Part shown: positions 1 through 6,824 of the stretch, piece after piece
Position numbering within the stretch: position 1 is the first letter of the stretch
Layout: every line of letters starts with the position of its first letter
From: an uncultured Bacteroidota bacterium
GTDB lineage: Bacteria; Bacteroidota; Bacteroidia; Bacteroidales; SZUA-534
Length of the DNA: 10,617 nucleotides
Assembly: GCA_937899145.1 (NCBI GenBank)
Contig: CALBPW010000315.1
Location: forward strand, 1 to 10,617
Direction: 5' to 3'
Notes under the pieces: model-generated
Databases searched by the model: none
What the model saw: the letters and a program-made list of their open reading frames with translations, nothing else
What the model was told of the DNA's origin: nothing
Translations under genes and position numbers: made by a program

Positions 1-26
1 AGTTCAGACGTGTGCTCTTCCGATCT
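1..26 (+). other. Illumina TruSeq adapter remnant (not genomic)
   Basis: The first 26 bases match the 3' portion of the Illumina TruSeq read-2 adapter, ending in the diagnostic GTGCTCTTCCGATCT. This is library sequence left on the contig end. It should be masked, and nothing should be inferred from it biologically. It shows the contig was built from short reads that were not fully trimmed, which matters for judging the frame disruptions elsewhere in the window. Confidence 0.97.
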
Positions 27-193
27 AAGTATAACTACGTAAATTATCCACGTAGATATGAATGCCATCAATGCAAAAAAGCACAAGTATAATATGGGCA
101 AAAGGTTTGTCATATTGTTGCGACCTCCGAAAATAACGGATTTTTATACGATAAATTATTTTTTTTGTCAAAAATGTTTACAACTTTTTCTTT

Positions 194-1135
194 TCACCGC
201 TCCGCCCTCATTGGGTTATTCAGAAAATCGTTGTACGACAAGCGAATACCATCTTCCAATTCTGTTTTGTATCTCCAACCCAATTGTTCTGCTTTCGATA
301 CGTCAAGCAGTTTGCGTGGCGTTCCGTTTGGTTTTGTGGTGTCCCAAAGTATTTCGCCGGTGTAACCTGCCACCTTTGCCACAAGCTCGGTTAATTGTTT
401 TATTGTTAACTCTTTGCCTGTTCCCGCATTTACAGTTTCGTTGCCACTATAATTGTTCATTAAAAAGACACAGAGGTTTGCAAGGTCGTCAACGTACAGA
501 AACTCGCGCAGCGGACTGCCGTCGCCCCAGCAGGTTACTGATGCCGCTCCCGATATTTTTGCCTCGTGGAAGCGCCTTATCAGTGCCGGCAATACGTGGC
601 TGTGTGTCGGGTGATAGTTGTCGTTTGGCCCGTAAAGGTTTGTTGGCATAACGCTTATGTAGTCGGTGCCGTATTGTCGATTCAGAAATTCACAATATTT
701 CAAACCTGATATTTTGGCAAGTGCGTAAGCCTCGTTAGTTTTTTCGAGTTCCGATGTCAACAGGCACGACTCTTTCATTGGTTGTGGAGCCAAGCGCGGA
801 TAGATGCACGATGAGCCAAGAAATTCCAATTTTTTGCAACCATTTTGCCAAGCCGAGTGTATCACGTTCATTTCCAGAATCATATTTTGATACATGAAGT
901 CGGCAAGTGCGTTTTGGTTGGCAACAATGCCGCCCACTTTAGCAGCTGCTAAAAAGACATATTCCGGTTTTTCAGCTTTAAAAAACTCTTCAACCTCAGT
1001 TTGCCGACAAAGGTCAAGTTCGGCATGAGTGCGAGTTATTATGTTGTTGTAGCCTTGCCTCTGAAGTTCGCGAACAATAGCGGAACCTACCATTCCGCGA
1101 TGCCCTGCCACGTAGATTTTTGATTCTTTTTGCAT
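194..1135 (-). CDS. fcl: GDP-L-fucose synthase (GDP-4-keto-6-deoxymannose 3,5-epimerase/4-reductase)
   Basis: This cytoplasmic extended-SDR enzyme performs the second step of de novo GDP-L-fucose synthesis: epimerisation at C3 and C5 of GDP-4-keto-6-deoxy-D-mannose, then NADPH-dependent reduction. The 313-residue length is normal for the family. Visible motifs are the N-terminal Rossmann glycine motif GHRGMVG (residues 11-17), the AAAKVGG segment (63-69), the SSC motif (108-110, with the family's catalytic Ser and Cys), the catalytic pair Y137-x3-K141 in NEAYALAK, and the epimerase-type histidine at H180 in THSHV. The start at 1135 gives a compact N-terminus leading directly into the nucleotide-binding strand. 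It is transcribed in the same direction as gmd, as expected for the pathway, but a 508-bp repeat-bounded unit with a GxxExxY gene separates the two. No convincing terminator is visible between the stop codon and the contig edge. Confidence 0.97.
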   Translation of the reverse strand: MQKESKIYVAGHRGMVGSAIVRELQRQGYNNIITRTHAELDLCRQTEVEEFFKAEKPEYVFLAAAKVGGIVANQNALADFMYQNMILEMNVIHSAWQNGCKKLEFLGSSCIYPRLAPQPMKESCLLTSELEKTNEAYALAKISGLKYCEFLNRQYGTDYISVMPTNLYGPNDNYHPTHSHVLPALIRRFHEAKISGAASVTCWGDGSPLREFLYVDDLANLCVFLMNNYSGNETVNAGTGKELTIKQLTELVAKVAGYTGEILWDTTKPNGTPRKLLDVSKAEQLGWRYKTELEDGIRLSYNDFLNNPMRAER

Positions 1136-1155
1136 GTTTCTTTATTGTTTTTGTT

Positions 1156-1187
1156 TCTAACCGATTTTACCCGATTTAATCCGAAAT
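1156..1187 (+). repeat. Inverted repeat arm, fcl-proximal
   Basis: This 32-bp arm starts TCTAACCGATT and contains three CCGA-headed units spaced 10 bp apart: CCGATTTTAC, CCGATTTAAT and CCGAAATAAT. It matches the reverse complement of 1632-1663 at 27 of 32 positions, with no gaps. It lies just 3' of the GxxExxY stop codon. Confidence 0.8.
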
Positions 1188-1191
1188 AATT

Positions 1192-1633
1192 TTAGTACAA
1201 CCATTTAGGGACATCACCTTTATATTGAAAATTTCGTACTTTTTCAAATCCTATTCCTACGACAAGTTCGTCAACATTAAAATTAATCAGATAGCCTAAT
1301 GGTTTATTTGCCAAATGAAGGTAATTGCTCAATTGCTTGTAATGGGTAGTTTCAATGGCGGTAATCGATTTTAACTCAAGGATTAAAATGTCTTCTACCA
1401 AAACATCTACACGAAACCCCAAGCCTAAATCCTCACCACAATATGTTACATTTATTGCAACCTCGCTTTCAGCCTTTATGTTTTGTTTTTTTAATTCAAT
1501 CAATAAAGCCTTTTTATATACCGATTCCAAAAGTCCAGGGGCCTAATTTAGAATGCACTTTCATAGCGCACCCTATCACTTTATATGCCAGAGTATCTTT
1601 TTTACTATTGGTATATTCTTCCAATAAGTCCAT
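1192..1633 (-). pseudogene. GxxExxY protein (PD-(D/E)XK nuclease-like), frameshifted
   Basis: The gene starts at the ATG at 1633. It reads MDLLEEYTNS and on to the family hallmark IGCAMKVHSKLGP, then goes out of frame at a four-base G run on the plus strand (1538-1541; CCCC in the gene). Removing one C restores LGPGLLESVYKKALL, giving an intact 146-residue protein with GxxExxY at residues 33-39 (G33, E36, Y39). The rest carries a PD-(D/E)XK-like core: D76 in FRVDVLV, E86-L-K88 in LILELKS, and a QxxxY motif (Q100, Y104). As given, the upstream frame stops after 39 codons. The downstream 112 codons could be read only from a TTG at 1530, without the N-terminal helix. GxxExxY proteins are a recognised family with no established biochemical function, and a nuclease-like fold is inferred from the motifs. 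The gene lies between gmd and fcl on the same strand, flanked by inverted repeats. The lesion may be real or a sequence error. Confidence 0.85.
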
Positions 1634-1663
1634 ATCGGATAAAATCGGATTTAATCGGTTAGA
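1632..1663 (-). repeat. Inverted repeat arm, gmd-proximal
   Basis: Read on the minus strand, this 32-bp arm starts TCTAACCGATT and has three units at 10-bp spacing (CCGATTAAAT, CCGATTTTAT, CCGATATGG). It lies between the gmd stop codon and the GxxExxY start, and its inner edge overlaps that ATG by two bases. It pairs with 1156-1187 at 27 of 32 positions. Confidence 0.8.
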
Positions 1664-1668
1664 TTTTA

Positions 1669-2751
1669 TTATTCCATCTGTGTTCTCAAATGAATCTTCT
1701 TCACATATTTCATATCATGTTCAACCATAATCTTCACCAGTTCCTCAAATGATGTTTTGCGCGGATTCCAACCAAGTTGTGTTTTTGCTTTTGTTGGATC
1801 GCCAAGCAGTTGTTCAACCTCGGCCGGACGGAAATACTTCGGGTCAACCTCAACAATCGCTTTGCCTGTTGCAATGTCGATACCTTTTTCGTTTACGCCT
1901 TCGCCTTCCCATTTCAAATTGACACCTGTGGCTTTAAATGCTAATGTGCAGAAATCGCGCACGGTGTGATATTCGCCTGTGGCAATCACAAAATCGTCGG
2001 GTTTGTCTTGTTGCAGAATCAGCCACATGCACTCAACATAATCTTTGGCGTATCCCCAATCGCGCAATGCGTTAAGGTTGCCTAAGTAAAGTTTGTCTTG
2101 AAAGCCTTGTGCAATGCGTGCTGCGGCAAGTGTTATCTTGCGAGTTACAAAGGTTTCGCCACGGCGTTCGCTCTCGTGATTAAACAATATTCCGTTGCAA
2201 GCAAACATTCCGTACGACTCGCGATAGTTTTTTGTAATCCAAAAACCATATTGCTTTGCCACACCGTATGGACTACGCGGGTAGAATGGCGTTGTCTCTT
2301 TTTGCGGCACTTCCTGCACAAGTCCAAAAAGTTCTGATGTTGAGGCTTGATAAAGTTTGCATTTTTTCTCCAATCCTAAAATACGGACTGCCTCAAGCAA
2401 GCGAAGTGTGCCGACAGCGTCAGTTTCGGCGGTATATTCAGGCACGTCAAACGACACTTTAACATGACTTTGTGCGGCCAAATTGTAGATTTCGTCGGGC
2501 TGAACCAGTTGGATTATGCGGATAAGCGAACTGGAGTCTGTCATATCGCCATAATGCAGATTGACAAGGCGTTTTTGTTTCATATCGCGCACCCATTCGT
2601 CAAGGTAAAGGTGCTCAATTCTGCCTGTGTTGAACGATGATGAACGGCGAATAATGCCATGCACTTCGTAATCCTTCTCCAATAAAAATTCGGCTAAAAA
2701 CGAGCCGTCTTGCCCCGTTATGCCTGTTATTAATGCCTTTTTTTTGCTCAT
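1669..2751 (-). CDS. gmd: GDP-mannose 4,6-dehydratase
   Basis: This cytoplasmic NADP-dependent extended-SDR enzyme converts GDP-D-mannose to GDP-4-keto-6-deoxy-D-mannose, the first committed step to GDP-L-fucose and the substrate of Fcl. The 360-residue length is typical. Visible motifs are the Rossmann motif GITGQDG (residues 10-16), [15 protein letters not shown] (35-49, the NADP-binding loop typical of Gmd), NLAAQSHV (90-97), the catalytic STSE (137-140, T138 and E140), and Y162-x3-K166 in [25 protein letters not shown] (191-205) is the hallmark substrate-binding and tetramer loop. The start at 2751 gives the usual short KKKALITG N-terminus. A TAACTTTG box lies 37 bp upstream, so the gene probably has its own promoter downstream of the terminator at 2849-2882. 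The stop codon is followed after 5 nt by the inverted-repeat arm. Confidence 0.98.
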   Translation of the reverse strand: MSKKKALITGITGQDGSFLAEFLLEKDYEVHGIIRRSSSFNTGRIEHLYLDEWVRDMKQKRLVNLHYGDMTDSSSLIRIIQLVQPDEIYNLAAQSHVKVSFDVPEYTAETDAVGTLRLLEAVRILGLEKKCKLYQASTSELFGLVQEVPQKETTPFYPRSPYGVAKQYGFWITKNYRESYGMFACNGILFNHESERRGETFVTRKITLAAARIAQGFQDKLYLGNLNALRDWGYAKDYVECMWLILQQDKPDDFVIATGEYHTVRDFCTLAFKATGVNLKWEGEGVNEKGIDIATGKAIVEVDPKYFRPAEVEQLLGDPTKAKTQLGWNPRKTSFEELVKIMVEHDMKYVKKIHLRTQME

Positions 2752-2788
2752 GTTTCTCTGATTTTATCCCATTGTTTGGGCAAACTTT

Positions 2789-2796
2789 CAAAGTTA
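2789..2796 (-). promoter_or_regulatory. Candidate -7 promoter box for gmd
   Basis: On the minus strand this reads TAACTTTG, an exact match to the Bacteroidota sigma-ABfr -7 consensus TAnnTTTG. It lies 37 bp upstream of the gmd start, which would give a leader of about 30 nt. No clear -33 TTTG is seen at the expected 19-21 bp spacing, so support is only partial. Confidence 0.4.
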
Positions 2797-2848
2797 ATTA
2801 TTAATTGATGATATAACTTATTGTTTTTCTGATTTGGTAAAAAATAAC

Positions 2849-2882
2849 AAAAAAAGAGGTAAACAAATGCCTACCTCTTTTT
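2849..2882 (-). terminator. Intrinsic terminator of the PpiD-like gene
   Basis: A perfect 11-bp stem, AAAAAGAGGTA (2851-2861) paired with TACCTCTTTTT (2872-2882), closes a 10-nt loop. On the minus strand the stem runs into seven T residues. It lies 20 bp past the stop codon of the PpiD-like gene and separates it from gmd. The structure is nearly symmetric and also has five T on the plus strand, but no plus-strand gene needs it. Confidence 0.85.
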
Positions 2883-2901
2883 ATCGGTTTTTCAGTAACT
2901 G

Positions 2902-5004
2902 TTAATAGAAGTTTGAACGATTATCTTCAATATCGGCAGCTTCGCGGATAGCGTTAAACACTTGGTATCCGGCACGCGACATTGTAGTGCGTTGCAGCAA
3001 AACGCGCTCACGTGGCATATCAATATTTTCTGGTTTTTCAACCGATTTAACTTGAACCAGGTAAACAGCAGAGTTGCCTTTGATTGGTTCGCTTATTTGT
3101 TGTTCGTCCAAACTAACCATTGCGGCCTGCACGTTTGGTTCAACGCCAAGTGATGGAATTGAATACGAAGCGTATGTAACTCCTTGTGCGTCTTTAACTT
3201 GAGTTGTCATTTTGTCGGCTATCGATTGTAATGTTGAAACGCCTGCTTTTGCCTCATTAATTTTTGCGATTAAGTAATCTGCTTTTTTCTCGTTCAGCAC
3301 ATTACGATTGATAACAGCTTTAACCTCATCGTATGGGGTGACGCCTTCTTTGTGAATAGCCGAAACCATTGCAATAACAAATTGCTCGTCAAGTTCAAAG
3401 ATTTCTGAAATATCGCCACGGTCGGCTTTGTAAACCCAACGTACAATTTGGCGTGGATTTTCGAAGTTCGCTAAACGGCGGTCGTCGCGACGGACGTTTG
3501 CTGTACGAAGGTTTAATCCTTCTTTATCAGCATTCAAGCGGAAATCGTTAAGGTTACGGTTGTTGCTGCCAAATTTGCTTGCACGAGCGTAGATTTGGTC
3601 AACTGTTTTGTTGCTGGCTGATACTTTACGCGCTAACACTGCAATTTTCACTTTATCAGCAGCTTTTGTTTGGTCGGTAATTTCGATAACATGGTAGCCA
3701 AATTGTGTTTTTGCCACCACTTTGTCGCCTTTTTTGCCGCCAAAGCAAGCGTCGTTAAACTCTTTCACCATAACGCCCTCAGTAAACCAGCCAAGGTCGC
3801 CGCCATTTTGGGCTGAGCCGTCAGCTGAATATTTCTCAGCCAAAGCAGCAAACGATGCGCCTTTTTTAACCGCATTCAAGATGCTGTCGGCAAGTTGTTT
3901 TGCAGCCTCGTCGGTAAGCGCTGCCGATGGTTGAATTAAAATATGGCGTGCTTGAACAGAGTCGGCTACTTTTGCCGATGCAAGTTTGCGAGCGAGTTTT
4001 ATGTATCCGTCTTCTTCGTACGGGCCAACAACTGTGCCATTTTCAGCGGTGAACAAGCCAGCTGTCGCTTCGGTTAAATCTTCTTTAGCAATAAATTTTC
4101 CGTTGAATGCGATTTCCGATTCAAGGTTTACATATTGTTCGATTGCATCTTCCGATTTTGCGGTAAATTCATCTTTCGAATCTTCAGCCCATTTTTGAGT
4201 CGCTTCAAAATCTTCGTCTGACGCAACAATTGGGAAGGCAACGTAATAAATGTCGCGCGATTCTTGTTGTTTGTATTCGTCTTTGTGTTCGTTGTAGTAT
4301 TTTTTAAGGTCGCCCTCTGTTACTTTAACAAGCGAGTCGGCAACTGTGCTATAACGAAGTTGAACATAATCGAACGAATATTTTGTGTTTTTGTCGACAG
4401 TTTCTTTTTCAGTTTGAAGCGCTGTCGAGTACATTCCCATTCCGACAAGCGAGATGAATTTTTGGTCTTTTTTACCTTCAATCAGGTTTCTCTCAAACGA
4501 TGCCCATGATGCGGCAGCTTGTCCGCTTGGATCGTCGTCTTTGCTTTTCAGGAACTGAAGTACAAGGTTGCGGTCGAACTGGCCGGTGGTGCGGTCCTGA
4601 AAGATAGGAATTTGTCGTACTTGAGGGTCGATATTGTTACCTTGAACCATATCAAAAACCTCGTCGGCTGTAACTTTGATGCCGATTTTCTCATATTCAT
4701 CTTCAATAACATATTGGCGCACAAGTTGATTCCAAGTTTGGTCTTGAATTTGGTCAATAACAGCCGATTCAAGTGAGTTTTGCTGTGTGTTTTGCTTGTA
4801 GATTTCGGTATTGTCATCAACAAGGGCTTGATAATACTGAATTGGGATTGAGGTTCCGTTTATCTCGCCCACATTGTTGCGGCTGCTACCAAAAGTTCCG
4901 TCGGCTTTGAAAAGGTCGCCAACAATAAATGCCAATAAGGCTAAAGCGACTAAGATGGTTACAAAAGTACCCGCATGGTCGCGTATTTTCTGTAAAGTTG
5001 CCAT
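2902..5004 (-). CDS. ppiD: PpiD-like membrane-anchored peptidyl-prolyl cis-trans isomerase / periplasmic chaperone
   Basis: This protein probably helps fold newly translocated envelope proteins, anchored in the inner membrane with its bulk in the periplasm. It has 700 residues. The N-terminus has PpiD topology: a short cytoplasmic MATLQKIRDHAG, one membrane helix (about 13-32, TFVTILVALALLAFIVGDLF), then a SurA_N-type helical region (about 40-240). A single parvulin domain follows at about 351-446, with ARHILIQ (352-358), GGDLGWF (401-407) and FGYHVIEI (435-442). The C-terminal 250 residues are a second chaperone-like region without clear parvulin motifs. E. coli PpiD is about 620 residues; the longer form is usual in Bacteroidota. 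The CNNM/CBS protein lies 141 bp upstream on the same strand, a pairing I recall from other Bacteroidales. The gene ends at the hairpin at 2849-2882. Whether it has isomerase activity cannot be judged from the sequence. Confidence 0.92.
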   Translation of the reverse strand: MATLQKIRDHAGTFVTILVALALLAFIVGDLFKADGTFGSSRNNVGEINGTSIPIQYYQALVDDNTEIYKQNTQQNSLESAVIDQIQDQTWNQLVRQYVIEDEYEKIGIKVTADEVFDMVQGNNIDPQVRQIPIFQDRTTGQFDRNLVLQFLKSKDDDPSGQAAASWASFERNLIEGKKDQKFISLVGMGMYSTALQTEKETVDKNTKYSFDYVQLRYSTVADSLVKVTEGDLKKYYNEHKDEYKQQESRDIYYVAFPIVASDEDFEATQKWAEDSKDEFTAKSEDAIEQYVNLESEIAFNGKFIAKEDLTEATAGLFTAENGTVVGPYEEDGYIKLARKLASAKVADSVQARHILIQPSAALTDEAAKQLADSILNAVKKGASFAALAEKYSADGSAQNGGDLGWFTEGVMVKEFNDACFGGKKGDKVVAKTQFGYHVIEITDQTKAADKVKIAVLARKVSASNKTVDQIYARASKFGSNNRNLNDFRLNADKEGLNLRTANVRRDDRRLANFENPRQIVRWVYKADRGDISEIFELDEQFVIAMVSAIHKEGVTPYDEVKAVINRNVLNEKKADYLIAKINEAKAGVSTLQSIADKMTTQVKDAQGVTYASYSIPSLGVEPNVQAAMVSLDEQQISEPIKGNSAVYLVQVKSVEKPENIDMPRERVLLQRTTMSRAGYQVFNAIREAADIEDNRSNFY

Positions 5005-5043
5005 TGTTTATTTATTATGATTTTGTTTCAAAAATTTTGGCTA

Positions 5044-5051
5044 CGAATATA
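5044..5051 (-). promoter_or_regulatory. Weak candidate -7 box for the PpiD-like gene
   Basis: The minus strand reads TATATTCG, one mismatch from TAnnTTTG, 39 bp upstream of the start codon at 5004. No well-placed -33 element is visible. The 141-bp gap to the upstream CNNM gene has no hairpin with a T-tract, so read-through from that gene is equally possible. Confidence 0.25.
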
Positions 5052-5145
5052 GCAAAATTTAGATTTTGCATTAAAAAAAGGAAAGTTTGTGCTTTTTGTC
5101 TTTTCGCATTAATTATCAATTGTTTATACTGATAATATTTCTTAA

Positions 5146-6399
5146 CTATTCTTCTATCATTAAATCAACCAATTCAATTTTTGTAGTTGACGCGCGCAAA
5201 ATGGTAAATCGGAATTTGTCAAACGCAATTACATCTTTCACCTTTGGAATTGCCCCATAATGAGCAAGAATAAGGCCTGCAAGTGTTTCGTACTCGTCCG
5301 ATGTTGGAATGTCGAGTTCGTATTTTTCGTTTATGTAATCAATTTCGAGGCGAGCTGAGAACAGAAAATGATTGTCGGCAAGTTTGTGTTCACGATAGCG
5401 TTTTTTATCGTGTTCGTCTTGAATATCGCCTACAATTTCCTCCAAAATATCTTCCATTGTTACAATTCCTGATGTTCCGCCAAATTCGTCAACAACAAGT
5501 GCAATGCTACGCCGGTTTTGAATGAAGAGAGCAAGCAGTTTGTTGGCTGGCATTGTTTCGGGCACAATGGGCAAGTCGCGGGTGATGTCGGCAATGGTTG
5601 TCGCTTTCCTGAACATTGATATTGATGGTGCAAAGCCGATTACATTGTCGATGGAACCTTTATAGACGATGATTTTTGATAATCCGCTGTTGATGAATAG
5701 CCGGTTTAGGTTTGATATGGTGTCAGTTACCGATATTGCGACAATTTCAGGCCGTGGCACCATGCACTCGCGAAGTTTGACATTTGAGAAATCGAGGGCA
5801 TTACGGAAGAGTTTTACATCGTTCGATTCTTCTTCCTCGGCTTCGCCTGTGGCGGGCTCCTTAAATAGCGAATCCCAGTCAACCGCGCCCCAATAGGCAG
5901 CGTCGTCGGCTGTGATATTGTGGGGGCGGAAGCGGTTTGCAATCAGTCTTGACAGGTAAAAAACGACGCGTGTAAGCACAAAAAACAAGTAGTAGAAAAC
6001 GGCGGCTGGCAATGCGATGATTTTTAGCGCGCCTGCCGACTCGCGACGAAAAAAAAGTTTTGGCAGAAGTTCGCCGGCAAACAGATAAAGAAGCGTTGCT
6101 GCAACTATTTGTACAACAATCATTATCAGTGTGTTAGGTATTAGATGGCTGAAATTGTTGTCGGCTAAAATTGACAGCAACATCGCCATTGCAATCAGTA
6201 CCGACATGTGTCCTGTGGCAATTGTCGCATAATATTGCGCTGGTTTATTTGTGTATAAATCAATTATTTGCGAGAAATGATGGTCTTGTTTTTTATCAAG
6301 TTCAATGCGCAAGCGATTGGCTGATACAAATACTACTTCCATGGCTGTGAAGAAGAATGCGCAAAGGAGCAATACCAATATTAATATATAGTATATCAT
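5146..6399 (-). CDS. CNNM/CBS/CorC_HlyC family membrane protein (hemolysin-like, putative ion transporter)
   Basis: This is a 417-residue inner-membrane protein of the family annotated as hemolysin, TlyC or CorC, with suspected divalent cation (Mg2+ or Co2+) transport. A CNNM/DUF21 domain fills about residues 1-180, with four hydrophobic segments near 2-22, 58-80, 87-108 and 126-155. The motif AMEVVFVSANRLRIELDKKQ (19-38) is characteristic. Two CBS domains follow (about 207-262 and 272-327; MVPRPEIVAI and LVVDEFGGTSGIVTMEDILEE are recognisable), then a CorC_HlyC domain (about 342-415). I chose the ATG at 6399 because the hydrophobic helix starts there, an exact TACCTTTG promoter box lies 16 bp upstream, and the 35 codons upstream to 6504 look non-coding. 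It heads the leftward block with the PpiD-like gene. It could be confused with the gliding protein GldE, which shares the architecture, but its N-terminus resembles the general hemolysin-type paralogue. Confidence 0.9.
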   Translation of the reverse strand: MIYYILILVLLLCAFFFTAMEVVFVSANRLRIELDKKQDHHFSQIIDLYTNKPAQYYATIATGHMSVLIAMAMLLSILADNNFSHLIPNTLIMIVVQIVAATLLYLFAGELLPKLFFRRESAGALKIIALPAAVFYYLFFVLTRVVFYLSRLIANRFRPHNITADDAAYWGAVDWDSLFKEPATGEAEEEESNDVKLFRNALDFSNVKLRECMVPRPEIVAISVTDTISNLNRLFINSGLSKIIVYKGSIDNVIGFAPSISMFRKATTIADITRDLPIVPETMPANKLLALFIQNRRSIALVVDEFGGTSGIVTMEDILEEIVGDIQDEHDKKRYREHKLADNHFLFSARLEIDYINEKYELDIPTSDEYETLAGLILAHYGAIPKVKDVIAFDKFRFTILRASTTKIELVDLMIEE

Positions 6400-6415
6400 C
6401 GGCTTGTTGTTTTCG

Positions 6416-6423
6416 CAAAGGTA
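6416..6423 (-). promoter_or_regulatory. -7 promoter box for the CNNM gene
   Basis: The minus strand reads TACCTTTG, an exact TAnnTTTG match, 16 bp upstream of the ATG at 6399. It implies a very short leader of about 10 nt. A -33 TTTG at canonical spacing is not evident. The box supports the 6399 start, because a start at 6504 would lie upstream of the promoter. Confidence 0.5.
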
Positions 6424-6487
6424 AGAAATGGTTTGAAATTGAGTTACATGTCTTCTGACGATAATACACCGCCCCATTAAAACAGTC

Positions 6488-6503
6488 ATTTGACCTTCGC
6501 TCA
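6488..6503 (+). repeat. Short intergenic repeat, copy 1
   Basis: ATTTGACCTTCGCTCA matches 7505-7520 (ATTCGATCTTCGCTCA) at 14 of 16 positions. Both copies lie in intergenic DNA in the same orientation. The function is unknown. Confidence 0.4.
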
Positions 6504-6657
6504 AACTACGCTTTTTTTGCTTCGTTCAAAGCATTTAACTCATTGATTCTATTGTAGAATTCCATATTTGCTAAAAATAGTATTTTGAAATAACATTTTT
6601 GAAAAATGTACAGAAAAATTTGATTTTCCGATAAGAAGTTGAGAATAAATCAGCTCA

Positions 6658-6697
6658 CCGGTTATCCGTCCCGATAACCACCGGGACACCAATTCAC
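6658..6697 (+). repeat. 40-bp structured intergenic repeat, copy A
   Basis: This copy aligns with 10538-10577 over 41 columns with 36 matches, three substitutions and one single-base gap in each copy. It can fold in two alternative ways: GGTTATC (6660-6666) with GATAACC (6673-6679), or GTCCCG (6668-6673) with CGGGAC (6682-6687). Both copies are intergenic and in the same orientation, flanked by CTCAC or TTCAC. It is probably a dispersed repeat of this genome. Confidence 0.75.
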
Positions 6698-6806
6698 AAA
6701 CAAAATATTTAAACGTTTGCGTAAAATTTATCTGCTAAATATCAAATAGATGCGAAACGGATTATTGTTAACTTCATATCATTTTCTAATCTTTTTATGT
6801 GGCCAA

Positions 6807-6824
6807 TGCCTAACCATTTAGGCA
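6807..6824 (+). other. Hairpin upstream of the YfiR-family gene
   Basis: TGCCTAA (6807-6813) pairs perfectly with TTAGGCA (6818-6824) around a CCAT loop, about 60 bp before the ATG at 6884. No T-tract follows, so it is not a simple terminator. CCATTTA (6814-6820) could pair instead with TAAATGG (6853-6859), giving a mutually exclusive structure. It may be an operator or leader structure, and no function is shown. Confidence 0.35.

Larger units (their letters stand above)
1156..1663 (-). mobile_element. Putative inverted-repeat-bounded GxxExxY unit
   Basis: A ~508-bp segment is bounded by 32-bp imperfect inverted repeats (1156-1187 and 1632-1663) and contains only the GxxExxY gene. It fills the intergenic space between gmd and fcl almost exactly: the outer arm begins 5 nt past the gmd stop codon, and the other arm lies 20 bp upstream of the fcl start. 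Gmd and fcl are usually adjacent, so this looks like an insertion. No transposase is encoded, and no clear target-site duplication is visible in the AT-rich flanks. Treating it as a mobile or selfish unit is inference from the inverted repeats and the position. It could instead be a native gene with paired regulatory repeats. Confidence 0.4.

Noticed and set aside
35..55. Inverted repeat CTACGT-N9-ACGTAG beside the adapter
   Set aside because: A 6-bp match with no linked feature at a contaminated contig edge; it may be chance or a library artefact.
127..146. Possible terminator TCCG-AAAATAA-CGGA-TTTTT
   Set aside because: The T-tract is on the plus strand, where no gene ends. It has only a 4-bp stem and cannot serve fcl on the minus strand.
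58..651. 197-codon plus-strand open frame at the left end
   Set aside because: It runs antisense to fcl, has no family resemblance, has cysteine- and proline-rich composition typical of a shadow frame, and begins beside the adapter remnant.
1192..1530. GxxExxY gene starting at the TTG at 1530
   Set aside because: The family's N-terminal helix and GP of the signature are present upstream in another frame, so the TTG codon is an internal leucine of a frameshifted gene.
1531..1545. Programmed +1 frameshift at CCC-T in the GxxExxY gene
   Set aside because: CCC-T can slip, but there is no slow stop codon, no stimulatory structure that I can see, and no reason for regulation. A one-base insertion or error is simpler.
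5112..5136. Inverted repeat ATTATC-N13-GATAAT between the CNNM and PpiD-like genes
   Set aside because: AT-rich with a large loop and no adjacent T-tract on the minus strand; too weak for a terminator.
6400..6504. N-terminal extension of the CNNM protein from an ATG at 6504
   Set aside because: The extra 35 residues do not resemble the family and contain an intergenic repeat copy and an exact promoter box. The hydrophobic N-terminus characteristic of the family begins at 6399.
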